Source: Deltaproteobacteria bacterium (lineage in GTDB: Bacteria; Desulfobacterota; Desulfobulbia; Desulfobulbales; VMSU01). Taken from it: a stretch of 15,472 nt of DNA. Positions 6,981 through 15,281 of the stretch are shown here, one piece after another. Made by a program: the position numbers and the translations under genes. The stretch spans positions 1 through 15,472 of the forward strand of contig JAJYJA010000044.1 of NCBI GenBank assembly GCA_021789795.1, in the 5' to 3' direction. The first letter of the stretch is position 1. Each line of letters opens with the position of its first letter. The notes beneath the pieces are model-generated. The model was not told where the DNA came from and made no database searches. It worked only from the letters and a program-made list of their open reading frames with translations.

Positions 6981-7852
6981 TGGAAAACTCCGCTGAGCCC
7001 ATCTTCCCCAGCCGGGCGATACAGTGGGGCGCCTTGTCGGTGTTGCTCGTCGTCTTGTACCGGAGCGTTTTTCCCAAGTGGGGATACGATCTCTGGGACG
7101 ACCCCAATTACTCTCATGGCTTGCTGATCCCGTTTGTCACGCTTTATCTGGTTAGAGAAAGGCTGCCCGAGTTGCGGGCCGCCGCTCGCAGCTCATCTTT
7201 ATTTGGCCTTACAATTGTTGTTTTTTCTCTGCTGCTTTTCATTGCTGGACATGTCGGCGCTGAGTTTTTCAGCAAGCGGATTTCGTTTATTCTTCTGCTG
7301 TATGGGATAATTCTCTTCTTGGAGGGGAGAGAGATAGCATCAATTTTGGCATTCCCGGTTGGCATCCTGTTCTTTGCCGTGCCGTTGCCGTATGTGTTGT
7401 ACAACTCCATCGCCTTCCCGTTAAAGTTGATCGCCTCCCGGATTGCGGTCTGGTTTATTGCCCTCTTGGGAATTCCCGTATATCTTGAGGGTAATGTGAT
7501 TACCTTGGCGCATACCACGCTGGAGGTGGTGGATGCCTGTAGTGGCATCCGTTCCCTGATGACCCTTTTTACCCTGGGCTTCCTGCTGGCCTATTTCCAT
7601 CACTCCCGGTGCTGGAAACGGATTCTGGTTGTCCTGCTTGTCGTCCCCGTGGCGGTGATTGCCAATGCCTTGCGGGTGACGCTGACCGCTGTTCTCACCC
7701 GCTATGACGAGGCCTGGGGGCACGGCACCCTGCACGATCTGACTGGCTGGCTGGTATTTATCCTTTCCTTCTTGCTGCTGACGGGCATCTCTTGGCTCTT
7801 TAGGGCCAAGGACGTTAGCCCATGGCCGGGCGGCGCCGGGGGAGGCCGCTGA
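6980..7852 (+). CDS. xrtA: Exosortase A (XrtA/EpsH), transmembrane cysteine transpeptidase-like protease
   Basis: A 290-residue inner-membrane protein with about eight hydrophobic helices. Exosortases recognise C-terminal PEP-CTERM signals on secreted proteins and cleave them, probably with transfer to another molecule. The exosortase triad is intact: C187 in VVDACSGIRSL, R232 in VIANALRVTL and H252 in GTLHDLTGWLVF. The neighbouring genes point to the XrtA subtype. The ATG at 6980 is preferred over GTG at 6977 because GGGAAGGAA (6966-6974) is then well spaced. The ATG overlaps the preceding TGA (TGATG), so xrtA appears coupled to the nucleotidyltransferase gene. The EpsI domain, fused to the exosortase in some relatives, is a separate downstream gene here. 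No PEP-CTERM substrate lies in the window. Confidence 0.94.
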   Translation: MENSAEPIFPSRAIQWGALSVLLVVLYRSVFPKWGYDLWDDPNYSHGLLIPFVTLYLVRERLPELRAAARSSSLFGLTIVVFSLLLFIAGHVGAEFFSKRISFILLLYGIILFLEGREIASILAFPVGILFFAVPLPYVLYNSIAFPLKLIASRIAVWFIALLGIPVYLEGNVITLAHTTLEVVDACSGIRSLMTLFTLGFLLAYFHHSRCWKRILVVLLVVPVAVIANALRVTLTAVLTRYDEAWGHGTLHDLTGWLVFILSFLLLTGISWLFRAKDVSPWPGGAGGGR

Positions 7853-8475
7853 TGAGCAAGATCGACAGGGCGTTTGTTGTCTTATGTTTGCTTCTGGGCG
7901 GCATGATCCTTTGGCTCCCTCGCTTGGGAAGTGTCAGGCCTGTTCCCCTGCTTAAGCCGCTTAATGAGTTCCCAAGGCAGATCGGCGGCTTTACGATGGT
8001 TGAGGAGGATAAGTTCGACCGTAAGGTGCGGGAACTTGCCGGGATGAACGATTATCTCATGTGGCAGTACCGGGATAGGGACGGCTATATGTTAAGTTTA
8101 TATATTGGCTACTATCGCGATCAGACCGAGGGCTCGATCATTCATTCGCCCAAGCACTGTATGCCAGGAAGTGGCTGGGAGCCGGTGCAGAGCGGGGTGG
8201 TTGCCGTGGATGGTGCGCGTGTAAACCGGATGTTGCTTCAGAAGGGCATGGAGAAACAGTTGGCCTACTATTGGTTCCAGGGACGGGGACGGATAGTTGC
8301 CAGCGAATATCTCGACCGGGCCTATATGATTTTGGATTCGTTGCTGAGAAGGCGGTCGGATGGGGCGTTGGTAAGAATTATTGGAAATGCTAGTGATGTT
8401 AAGCTTGCCGAGAGCAAGCAGGTTGGCTTTATGAAGGCATTGTTGCCGGTTTTGGATGGCTTTTTGCCGCAATGA
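7852..8475 (+). CDS. epsI: EpsI family exosortase-associated protein
   Basis: A 207-residue protein with one N-terminal membrane helix (about residues 7-23) and a domain expected on the periplasmic side. It belongs to the EpsI family (TIGR02914/DUF3485) that accompanies or is fused to exosortases; its reaction is not known. The conserved motif IIHSPKHCMPGSGWEP carries H98, H102 and C103, and is followed later by AYYWFQGRGR. ATG at 7852 is chosen because it overlaps the exosortase stop (TGATG) and has GGGGGAGG about six bases upstream (7838-7845); an in-frame ATG at 7822 lies inside xrtA. The length is usual for a stand-alone EpsI. Confidence 0.92.
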   Translation: MSKIDRAFVVLCLLLGGMILWLPRLGSVRPVPLLKPLNEFPRQIGGFTMVEEDKFDRKVRELAGMNDYLMWQYRDRDGYMLSLYIGYYRDQTEGSIIHSPKHCMPGSGWEPVQSGVVAVDGARVNRMLLQKGMEKQLAYYWFQGRGRIVASEYLDRAYMILDSLLRRRSDGALVRIIGNASDVKLAESKQVGFMKALLPVLDGFLPQ

Positions 8476-8488
8476 ATTTAAGTTGGTG

Positions 8489-9340
8489 ATGCTCAACGCC
8501 CTTACTGTTGATGTCGAAGATTACTTTCAGGTGAACGCCTTTGCTCGGGTGGTCAGTCGGGGAGACTGGGGCCGTTACCCCCTGAGGGTCGGTGACAACA
8601 CCAGAAGGGTACTCGACCTTTTTGCCGAGCTTGAGGTCAGGGCTACCTTCTTCGTGCTCGGATGGGTGGCGGAGAGGCTCCCAGACCTGGTTAGGGAGAT
8701 TAGACGTCAGGGGCACGAGGTCGCCTGTCACGGTTATGGCCATGAGTTGATTTACGTGATCGGACCGACGCGGTTCCGTGAGGATATCCGTCGGGCCAAG
8801 GAGATTATCGAGGGGCAGATTGGGGAGAAGGTCGTCGGCTATCGCGCCCCGAGCTATTCGGTTACGGAGCGGTCACTATGGGCACTGGATATACTGATCG
8901 AGGAGGGGTTCACCTATGATTCTAGCATCTTCCCGGTCTATCATGACACCTACGGCATGCCAGATGCTCCCCGGTTCCCGCATCTGATAAGACGGGAATT
9001 CGGATCGCTCATGGAGTTCCCGCTCACCACCTATTCTTTTGGCCTTGCCGGCAGGGAATATCGTTTGCCGATTGCGGGCGGCGGCTATCTGCGGCTTTTC
9101 CCCGCCGCGCTATTGGCTCGTCTGTTCCGCGTCATCAACCGGACCGGGCCGCAGCCGGTAGTCCTTTACTTCCATCCTTGGGAGATCGATCCAGGACAAC
9201 CGCGGATCAAGGCCGGACTCAAGTCGACCTTTCGACACTACCTGAATCTAGGGAAGACGGAAGGAAAGCTGCGGTATCTGCTCGGCGCGTTTCAGTTCGC
9301 GCCGATGGGTGAGGTTCTGGCCGTGAATGTAGCGGCATGA
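8489..9340 (+). CDS. Polysaccharide deacetylase, PEP-CTERM locus subfamily (NodB domain plus DUF3473-like tail)
   Basis: A 283-residue carbohydrate esterase-4-type enzyme expected to remove N- or O-acetyl groups from EPS sugars or intermediates. The NodB motifs are present: TVDVEDYFQ (D8, E10, D11) for the catalytic base and metal, HGYGH (H81 and H85) for metal binding, YRAPSYSV (R119), and a late LYFHPWEID (H229). The region after about residue 185 fits the DUF3473-like extension seen in TIGR03006-type proteins. ATG at 8489 gives the family-like start MLNALTVDVEDYF; an in-frame ATG at 8456 would overlap epsI and add 11 unlikely residues. No signal peptide is visible, so it is probably cytoplasmic, as in related loci. 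The spacing to epsI is 13 bases. Confidence 0.92.
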   Translation: MLNALTVDVEDYFQVNAFARVVSRGDWGRYPLRVGDNTRRVLDLFAELEVRATFFVLGWVAERLPDLVREIRRQGHEVACHGYGHELIYVIGPTRFREDIRRAKEIIEGQIGEKVVGYRAPSYSVTERSLWALDILIEEGFTYDSSIFPVYHDTYGMPDAPRFPHLIRREFGSLMEFPLTTYSFGLAGREYRLPIAGGGYLRLFPAALLARLFRVINRTGPQPVVLYFHPWEIDPGQPRIKAGLKSTFRHYLNLGKTEGKLRYLLGAFQFAPMGEVLAVNVAA

Positions 9341-10368
9341 AGGTCATCCAGGTTGCTGAAAGTAGTCGGAACGAGTGGGACAAGTTCGTCCAGACAGTCT
9401 CCGGCCACACCGCCTATCATCGTTATCTGTGGCGCACGATCATCGAAAAAAGCTTCGGCCATGCCGGGCATTATCTGGTGGCGGTCGATGACGATGGCGA
9501 ATGGTGTGGGGTGTTGCCTTTGATCCATATGAAGAGCAGGCTGTTTGGTTCCTTCCTCGTTTCCGTTCCCTTTGTCAACTATGGGGGAGTTGTAGCTGCG
9601 TTGCCTGAGGCGGTTGCCGTGCTGCTTGCCGAGGCCGAACGGCTGCGGCAACGTTGCTGCGCATCTCATGTGGAGCTTAGACACGTCGGCAGTGGTCTGG
9701 ATGGGCTGCCTACACGCCGCCATAAGGTGACGATGATCCTTGAGCTGGCCGGGACGGTGGACGAGCAATGGAAACTGTTCAACGCCAAGCTCCGCAATCA
9801 GATCCGCAAGCCAGAGAAGTCGGGCCTTGTGCCGGAGATCGGACGTCTGGAGCTGCTTGACGGATTCTACGACGTGTTTGCCAGAAATATGCGCGACCTA
9901 GGGACGCCGGTATACGCCAAGGATTTTTTTCGTACGGTGTTGAGCGAGCTTTCCGGCAGCTCCGCCATCGTAGCGGTCCGGTACCAGGGGAAGATCGTCG
10001 CTGCCGGTATCGCCGTCTGGCATGGCGACGCCATTGAGGTGCCTTGGGCGTCGTCAATCGCCGATTACAAGCAGTTTTGTCCCAACAACATGCTCTACTG
10101 GGAGGCTATCAAGTTCGCCATCGGCAAGGGGTTACACAAGTTCGATTTCGGTCGCTCCACGCCGGACGAAGGGACGTACAACTTCAAGAAACAGTGGGGG
10201 GCCGAACCGGTGCCGCTTTCCTGGCAGTACCTGCTCCCGGCAGGGGAAAAGTTGCCTGAGTTAAATCCGAAGAATCCTAAATATGAGATGGCAATAAAGG
10301 TCTGGCAGAGGCTGCCGGTAGGGGTGACGCGTCTGATAGGCCCACCGATCGTGCGCAATATCCCGTGA
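9337..10368 (+). CDS. FemAB-like (GNAT-fold) XrtA/PEP-CTERM system-associated protein
   Basis: A 343-residue soluble protein of the FemAB/GNAT type present in PEP-CTERM EPS loci (TIGR03019-like). Relatives transfer amino acids from aminoacyl-tRNA or acyl groups to cell-wall or polysaccharide precursors; the substrate here is unknown. Recognisable parts include HTAYHRYLWRTIIEKSFGH (about residues 24-42), a paired-domain centre KLRNQIRKPEKSG, and the C-terminal signature FGRSTPDEGTYNFKKQWG (about 271-288), shared with GNAT/FemAB proteins of these loci. The ATG overlaps the deacetylase stop codon (ATGA), indicating coupled translation. The length is normal for the family. Confidence 0.88.
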   Translation: MKVIQVAESSRNEWDKFVQTVSGHTAYHRYLWRTIIEKSFGHAGHYLVAVDDDGEWCGVLPLIHMKSRLFGSFLVSVPFVNYGGVVAALPEAVAVLLAEAERLRQRCCASHVELRHVGSGLDGLPTRRHKVTMILELAGTVDEQWKLFNAKLRNQIRKPEKSGLVPEIGRLELLDGFYDVFARNMRDLGTPVYAKDFFRTVLSELSGSSAIVAVRYQGKIVAAGIAVWHGDAIEVPWASSIADYKQFCPNNMLYWEAIKFAIGKGLHKFDFGRSTPDEGTYNFKKQWGAEPVPLSWQYLLPAGEKLPELNPKNPKYEMAIKVWQRLPVGVTRLIGPPIVRNIP

Positions 10369-10374
10369 ACATCT

Positions 10375-11334
10375 ATGCAGTTCTCGATCATCATACCGGC
10401 TAAGAACGAAGAGGCCAATATCGGTCGCTGCTTGGATTCGATCAACGTTGTCGAGTGGCCAAAAGACCAGTACGAAGTGATTGTGGTCGATAATGGTTCT
10501 TCCGATCGGACCGTTGAAATTGCTCGCGAAAAAGGGGCGAAGGTTTTCGTTAGCCCGGAATTGACCATTTCCGGGCTTCGGAATTTAGGTGTCGGGCAGG
10601 GGACGGGGCTGATCCTGGCTTTTCTTGATGCGGACTGCACAGTCTCCCGCTCCTGGCTGCGGACAGCCGCGCCTTATCTTCATCGGAACGATATTGCCTG
10701 CTTCGGCAGCCCGCCGATCGTGCCGGATGATGCCACCTGGGTACAGAAGGCCTGGTTTGTGGTTAGGCGAAAAAGCGTTGAGGCAGCCGAAACCGCATGG
10801 CTGGAATCTATGAATATGTTTGTGCGTCGTGACGCATTCATTGCTTGCAGTGGTTTTGATGAATCTCTGACCACCTGTGAGGATTACGATATTTCTCTGC
10901 GGCTCAAAGTTTATGGTTCAATTGTTGCGGACAGTACCATCGTCGCCGTCCATCACGGCGAGGCGGCTACGGTTAGCAGTTTCTTCCGCAAGGAATTATG
11001 GCGGGGGAAGAGCAATTTCGCCGGCCTGGCGCAGCACGGCATCTCCCTGGCAGAACTGCCGAGCCTAATGGCGCCTTCGCTCCATTGCCTCATCTGGCTG
11101 TTGCTGGGGCTCGCCCTGTTGGCCGGGAACCGGCATGCGCTGGTGGCAGCGTTGTCGCTTTTTGTGCTCTGGCAGTTGCTGCTGCTTGGTATGGGCTTCA
11201 GGAAACTCCGTGCGACAGATTCTATCTGGACGTTGTTCCAGCTCCATTTCCTCCTCAATGTCTATCTTGTGGCCCGCAGTGGTGGTGTCTTCTCCGGTGG
11301 ACGCAGAAAGGAGATTCACCGATGTGCGGTATAG
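10375..11334 (+). CDS. Family 2 glycosyltransferase with C-terminal membrane helices
   Basis: A 319-residue inverting GT-A-fold glycosyltransferase, likely adding one sugar to the lipid-linked EPS repeat unit on the cytoplasmic face. The N-terminus FSIIIPAKNEEANIGRCLDS and DNGSSD (39-44) form the nucleotide-sugar site. DADC (85-88) is the D-x-D metal site, and TCEDYDISLRL contains the catalytic ED (169-170). Hydrophobic segments at about 235-250, 255-275 and 285-300 suggest membrane attachment. The start has no clear ribosome binding site and follows the FemAB-like gene by six bases. The last 13 bases overlap the start of the amidotransferase remnant, as expected from a once compact operon. 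Donor and acceptor sugars cannot be told from sequence. Confidence 0.92.
   Translation: MQFSIIIPAKNEEANIGRCLDSINVVEWPKDQYEVIVVDNGSSDRTVEIAREKGAKVFVSPELTISGLRNLGVGQGTGLILAFLDADCTVSRSWLRTAAPYLHRNDIACFGSPPIVPDDATWVQKAWFVVRRKSVEAAETAWLESMNMFVRRDAFIACSGFDESLTTCEDYDISLRLKVYGSIVADSTIVAVHHGEAATVSSFFRKELWRGKSNFAGLAQHGISLAELPSLMAPSLHCLIWLLLGLALLAGNRHALVAALSLFVLWQLLLLGMGFRKLRATDSIWTLFQLHFLLNVYLVARSGGVFSGGRRKEIHRCAV
11307..11313 (+). promoter_or_regulatory. Strong ribosome binding site of the truncated amidotransferase
   Basis: AAAGGAG lies eight bases before the ATG at 11322. It is among the best-matching ribosome binding sites in the window, yet it serves only a 34-codon frame, which suggests that a longer gene once followed. 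Confidence 0.65.
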
Positions 11335-11426
11335 CCGAATTTCTCAGGACTATCGTCCTTGACCGGGATGAATCACGCCTTGGTCGGATGGCCTATTGGT
11401 GCACGATATGTCTTGATGGCTCTTGA
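11322..11426 (+). pseudogene. 5' remnant of an asparagine-synthase-like (XrtA amidotransferase) gene
   Basis: A 34-residue frame begins MCGIAEF, nearly the invariant MCGIAGF start of class II glutamine amidotransferases, where Cys2 is the nucleophile. It continues to RLGRM, which resembles the early 'L-RM' region of asparagine synthases, and then diverges and stops. XrtA loci commonly carry a roughly 600-residue asparagine-synthase-like amidotransferase (TIGR03108) near these glycosyltransferase genes, so this is probably its left end after a large internal deletion. It has a strong ribosome binding site and ends six bases before the next start. A true short peptide, or a leader coupling translation to the next gene, are alternatives. 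Confidence 0.6.
11358..11372 (+). repeat. 15-bp near-perfect direct repeat, copy 1
   Basis: CTTGACCGGGATGAA here matches CTTGACCGGCATGAA at 11422-11436 in 14 of 15 positions, with the copies starting 64 bases apart. It lies inside the amidotransferase remnant and may mark a rearrangement footprint. Confidence 0.55.
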
Positions 11427-11436
11427 CCGGCATGAA
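11422..11436 (+). repeat. 15-bp near-perfect direct repeat, copy 2
   Basis: Second copy of the repeat at 11358-11372, with a single G-to-C difference. This copy contains the remnant's stop codon and the ATG of the next glycosyltransferase. Confidence 0.55.
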
Positions 11437-12652
11437 AAAACATCTGCTTTTTATATGCCACCGAATCCCCTTCCCTCCCAATAAAGGGGAAAAGATCCGT
11501 TCATTTCATATATTGAAATACCTTTCGCGAGGTTACGATGTCAGCCTTGCTTTTTTGTACGATGATCTTGGTGACGCACGCCATGTCGATTCGCTTAACT
11601 CCTTGGTCATCAACATATTGCACGACTATATCCACCCCACCATAAAGAAATGTTTGTGCGTTCCAACTTTCGTCTCATCTTTGCCGCTTTCAATACCCTA
11701 TTTTTATTCCACAAAGCTCCAAACTGATCTTGATCAGTTACTTGATGAGCATCCGGCTGATGTTGTTTTTTGTTCCTCCTCGCCAGTAGCCGAATATATT
11801 TTCCGTTCTCGCCACTATCATGGGCCGTTGCGTAAAGCGACTTTGGTTATGGATCTCATTGATGTTGACTCAGAAAAATGGCGTCAATATGCCGACAACT
11901 GCCATTGGCCCCTAAATTGGTTGTTCCGGCGCGAGGCAAGAACACTATTGGCCTATGAGGCGAAGATTGAGAGAGAGTTTGACAGTATTTTGCTCACCAG
12001 CGGCATTGAGAAAGGACTTTTTCTCTCACATATCCCTTCAGATAAGATTGAAGCTGTTTCTAACGGCGTAGATCTCTCATTTTTTACTCCGGATCATGAG
12101 AGCCCTTTCGAGAAAAGTAGTCCTGTCTTGGTGTTTACCGGCGCTATGGATTACAAGCCGAACATTGATGGCACGGTTTGGTTTGCATGCCAGATTCTTC
12201 CTTTGGTTCGCGATCAGTTCCCTTCCGTGGAATTTTTTATAGTCGGTAGCCATCCGGTTCCAGTTGTTACCCGTCTTGCCGAACAGCCAGGCATCCACGT
12301 GACAGGTTTTGTCAACGATGTTCGGGATTACCTCGCCCTTGCGGACGTCTGCGTTTGTCCCCTGCGAATTGCCCGGGGGATCCAGAACAAGGTTCTCGAA
12401 GCCATGGCCATGGGGAAATCGATGGTCTGTAGCCCGGAGGCTCTGAAGGGAATCAAGGCAGAGGCGGGGCAGGAAATATTGGTGGCTGGAGATGCTGATC
12501 TTTTTGCCGCTGCAATTTGTCGTCTGCTCGCCGATAATGACGAAAGAAGCCGCATTGGCAATAAGGCCAGGCAGCGCATGGAACAGGATTACTCCTGGGA
12601 ACGAAATCTCTGTCGACTAGACGTTATCCTGAACATCCCCCATGATTCCTGA
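11432..12652 (+). CDS. GT4-type glycosyltransferase, PEP-CTERM/EPS locus (TIGR03087-like)
   Basis: A 406-residue retaining GT-B glycosyltransferase expected to extend the EPS repeat unit in the cytoplasm. The start MKKHLLFICHRIPFPPNKGE, continuing KIRSFHILKYL, is characteristic of the TIGR03087 subfamily and selects the ATG at 11432. Other family parts are EKWRQYA, SNGVDLSFFTP, the second-domain opening LVFTGAMDYKPNIDG (about residue 233), ADVCVCPLRIARGIQNKVLE (E323) and AMAMGKSMV for donor binding. No convincing ribosome binding site lies immediately upstream, so it may depend on translation of the short remnant frame ending six bases before. Codon use is visibly more AT-rich than in the first 6 kb. 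The product overlaps the next gene by 11 bases. Confidence 0.9.
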   Translation: MKKHLLFICHRIPFPPNKGEKIRSFHILKYLSRGYDVSLAFLYDDLGDARHVDSLNSLVINILHDYIHPTIKKCLCVPTFVSSLPLSIPYFYSTKLQTDLDQLLDEHPADVVFCSSSPVAEYIFRSRHYHGPLRKATLVMDLIDVDSEKWRQYADNCHWPLNWLFRREARTLLAYEAKIEREFDSILLTSGIEKGLFLSHIPSDKIEAVSNGVDLSFFTPDHESPFEKSSPVLVFTGAMDYKPNIDGTVWFACQILPLVRDQFPSVEFFIVGSHPVPVVTRLAEQPGIHVTGFVNDVRDYLALADVCVCPLRIARGIQNKVLEAMAMGKSMVCSPEALKGIKAEAGQEILVAGDADLFAAAICRLLADNDERSRIGNKARQRMEQDYSWERNLCRLDVILNIPHDS

Positions 12653-15281
12653 CCACACGAAAAACATGCCGGCCTTCTTCGTGGAGAACTCCTCTCCTAT
12701 TGGTCATACCAATGCACCCGTCCGCATTGGCATTCCTTTGCCGCAAGGTCTAGTAAGAAATGCTGAACTGATTCGCCTGCGAGACTCTCGATCCAAAATC
12801 GTTCCCATACAAGCAAGATCACTTGCCCTGTGGCCGGACCGGACCTGCAAGTGGGCGTTGCTCGATCTTCTGGCAAGCCTTGGTCCGGGCGAAGGGGACA
12901 AATATACTGTCGATGGCGCCGATGCCATGCCGATGGCGTCTCGGGAGGCTCAACCTGTTATTGCTGTATCCCGTCAGGCCTCAGACCTGGTCATTGATAC
13001 AGGGTTAGCCAGCTTTCGCCTAGCCACAAACAGCTTACCTTTCTGTGTCTCGTTAAAAATAGGTGGAACTGAACTGCTCGCCAGCAAAGGGATCGATATC
13101 ATTCTTGCCGATAAGAATGGCCGTGCCTGCGAGCCGCGTATTAATTCCTGCTCCATTGAGGAGCAAGGGCTTCTCAGTTGTATAATTGCCTATGAAGGGG
13201 AGTTCTCCGTCGTGGTGCCGCAATCGGTTCCGGTACGGTTTTGCATGAGACTTTTTTTCTCCGCCGGCACCGCCCTGCTGCGGGTTGATTTCGTTCTCCA
13301 TAACCCTCGCGCTGCTATTCACCCCGGCGGGCTCTGGGATCTTGGGGACCCTGCCTCGTTTTTCTTCTCTGATCTTTCCTTCACGCTGCACGCACACGAC
13401 CAACCGGAGGACGTTTGTTGGCAGGCGCATCCCACACAGCTATCCACAGCGATTGGAGAACACCCCTGGTGCCTTTATCAGGATTCAAGCGGTGGTAAGC
13501 AATGGAACTCCCCCAACCACCTCGATCAATACGGCTCACTAACCGTTACTTTTCCCGGTTACCGGGTGTTTAGCGGTGCAACTCGAAAAATTATAAGGGA
13601 AGGGGAACGTGCGACCCCCATTATCCATTACAAAACGGAAGCTTTTTCTATCAGTTGCGGCATGCCACATTTTTGGCAGAATTTTCCTAAGGCGCTGAGG
13701 GTCAATAAACAAAGCCTTGGCCTCGGGCTCTTCCCGAAGGAATGCGGGCATTCTTTCGAGTTGCAACCAGGAGAACGAAAACGCCATACCTTTTTTTTAA
13801 ATTTTGGCTTCCACACTCCCGATACTGGCCTTCAACAGGCCATCCAACCTCTCCACACTGCACTCAATCCCCAGTGGGTGGAACATGCTGGCGTCATCCC
13901 CTGGTTCACCCCCCAGGCCAATGATGCTGAGAAAAAATACCTCGCCTATATAAATAGCATAATCGATGGGGAACGATCGTTCTTTGCGCGACGTGAAACC
14001 ATCGACGAATACGGATGGCGAAATTTCGGCGACATCTATGCCGATCATGAGGCGGTTAACCATACAGCTCCCGGACTTTTCATATCCCATTACAACAATC
14101 AGTATGATTTTATCAACGCTGCTGGTGTCCATTTTTTGCGGAGTGGCGACCTTCGCTGGAGTGGACTTATGGCTGATTTGGCGCACCATGTAATCGATAT
14201 CGACATTTACCACACGGATGAAGATAAGGCTGCCTACAACCACGGCCTTTTTTGGCATACGGACCACTACCTTCCAGCCCAAACCGCCACGCATCGCTCC
14301 TATTCCCGCAAGAATCAGCTTCCGGGCGGCAATGCCTATGGTGGCGGCCCTTCCAATGAGCATAATTATACCTCCGGCATTCTCCTTTATTACTATCTGA
14401 CTGGAGACGAAGAGGCGAAGCGAGCAGTGTTGGAACTCGCTAAATATGTCATTGACATGGATGATGGCGGGTTAACTATTTTCGGTATTTTTGATGCCGG
14501 TGCTACCGGGATAGCTAGTCAGACAGTGGGGACGGGATATCACAAGCCAGGACGCGGGGCAGGTAACTCCATAAATGCATTGATGGATGCCTGGCGACTT
14601 GTCAACGATAGAAAATTACTCTCAAAGGCAGAGGAACTTATCCAAAGATGCATCCATCCTGAAGATGACATAGCCTCCTTAGGTCTGGACGACCCAGAAT
14701 ACCGCTGGAGCTATCTGGCATTTCTTCAAGTCCTCGGCAAATACCTTGATTTGAAGGTGGAGTTGGGTGAATTGGATTATTTTTTTCAATACGCCCGGGC
14801 GAGTCTCCTTCACTATGCGGACTGGATGGCAGATCACGAAGTGCCTTACAAGGACGTTCTGCACAAGGTGCTCATCCCTACTGAGACATGGCCGGCCCAT
14901 GATGTACGCAAGGCCTGTGTCTTTCTCTATGCCGCAAAATATGGTCTCCCTGATCGCGAAGGCATCTATAGAGATAAGATCAGCTTTTTCTTTGATCGAT
15001 GCCTGGACGATGTCCTGAGTTTTACGACATCCCACCTGGCGCGGCCTCTTGTTATCCTGGCCGCGTATGGTTGGATGCCGGCTTACCTCCAGAGCCATTC
15101 TTCCGTCTCCCGGCCTTGGCCGCCCCATAACTATTATTTTGGTAGCCCTTGTTCGTTTGTCCCCCAGCGGGACCGATTCCGTTCAACCCTGGCGAATCGG
15201 GCGCGCACTGCAGCAGGTGAGGCTAAACGGTTGTTGCATGCCAAGCTTGTCCAAGCCTTGCAAAATCTGAAACGTCACTGA
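12642..15281 (+). CDS. Large PcRGLX/YetA-like protein (RIFT barrel, central domain, alpha/alpha toroid), candidate polysaccharide lyase
   Basis: An 879-residue protein resembling the exo-rhamnogalacturonan-lyase-like PcRGLX/YetA group. The N-terminal domain contains VRIGIPLPQGLV (about residues 27-38) and LALWPDRTCKWALLDL, the RIFT-barrel pattern. A beta-rich middle region follows to about 410. From about 420 a mostly helical part carries the toroid signatures YNHGLFWHTDHYLP and GGGPSNEHNYTSGILLYYY (N572-Y576), then LTGDEEAKRAVLELAKYV. No signal peptide or membrane helix is visible at the N-terminus (an alternative ATG at 12666 does not change this), so it may act in the cytoplasm or leave by another route. 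It is translationally linked on both sides (11-bp overlap upstream, TGATG downstream). A role in trimming or degrading EPS or its intermediates is inferred. Substrate and mechanism, lyase or hydrolase, are unknown. Confidence 0.75.
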   Translation: MIPDHTKNMPAFFVENSSPIGHTNAPVRIGIPLPQGLVRNAELIRLRDSRSKIVPIQARSLALWPDRTCKWALLDLLASLGPGEGDKYTVDGADAMPMASREAQPVIAVSRQASDLVIDTGLASFRLATNSLPFCVSLKIGGTELLASKGIDIILADKNGRACEPRINSCSIEEQGLLSCIIAYEGEFSVVVPQSVPVRFCMRLFFSAGTALLRVDFVLHNPRAAIHPGGLWDLGDPASFFFSDLSFTLHAHDQPEDVCWQAHPTQLSTAIGEHPWCLYQDSSGGKQWNSPNHLDQYGSLTVTFPGYRVFSGATRKIIREGERATPIIHYKTEAFSISCGMPHFWQNFPKALRVNKQSLGLGLFPKECGHSFELQPGERKRHTFFLNFGFHTPDTGLQQAIQPLHTALNPQWVEHAGVIPWFTPQANDAEKKYLAYINSIIDGERSFFARRETIDEYGWRNFGDIYADHEAVNHTAPGLFISHYNNQYDFINAAGVHFLRSGDLRWSGLMADLAHHVIDIDIYHTDEDKAAYNHGLFWHTDHYLPAQTATHRSYSRKNQLPGGNAYGGGPSNEHNYTSGILLYYYLTGDEEAKRAVLELAKYVIDMDDGGLTIFGIFDAGATGIASQTVGTGYHKPGRGAGNSINALMDAWRLVNDRKLLSKAEELIQRCIHPEDDIASLGLDDPEYRWSYLAFLQVLGKYLDLKVELGELDYFFQYARASLLHYADWMADHEVPYKDVLHKVLIPTETWPAHDVRKACVFLYAAKYGLPDREGIYRDKISFFFDRCLDDVLSFTTSHLARPLVILAAYGWMPAYLQSHSSVSRPWPPHNYYFGSPCSFVPQRDRFRSTLANRARTAAGEAKRLLHAKLVQALQNLKRH

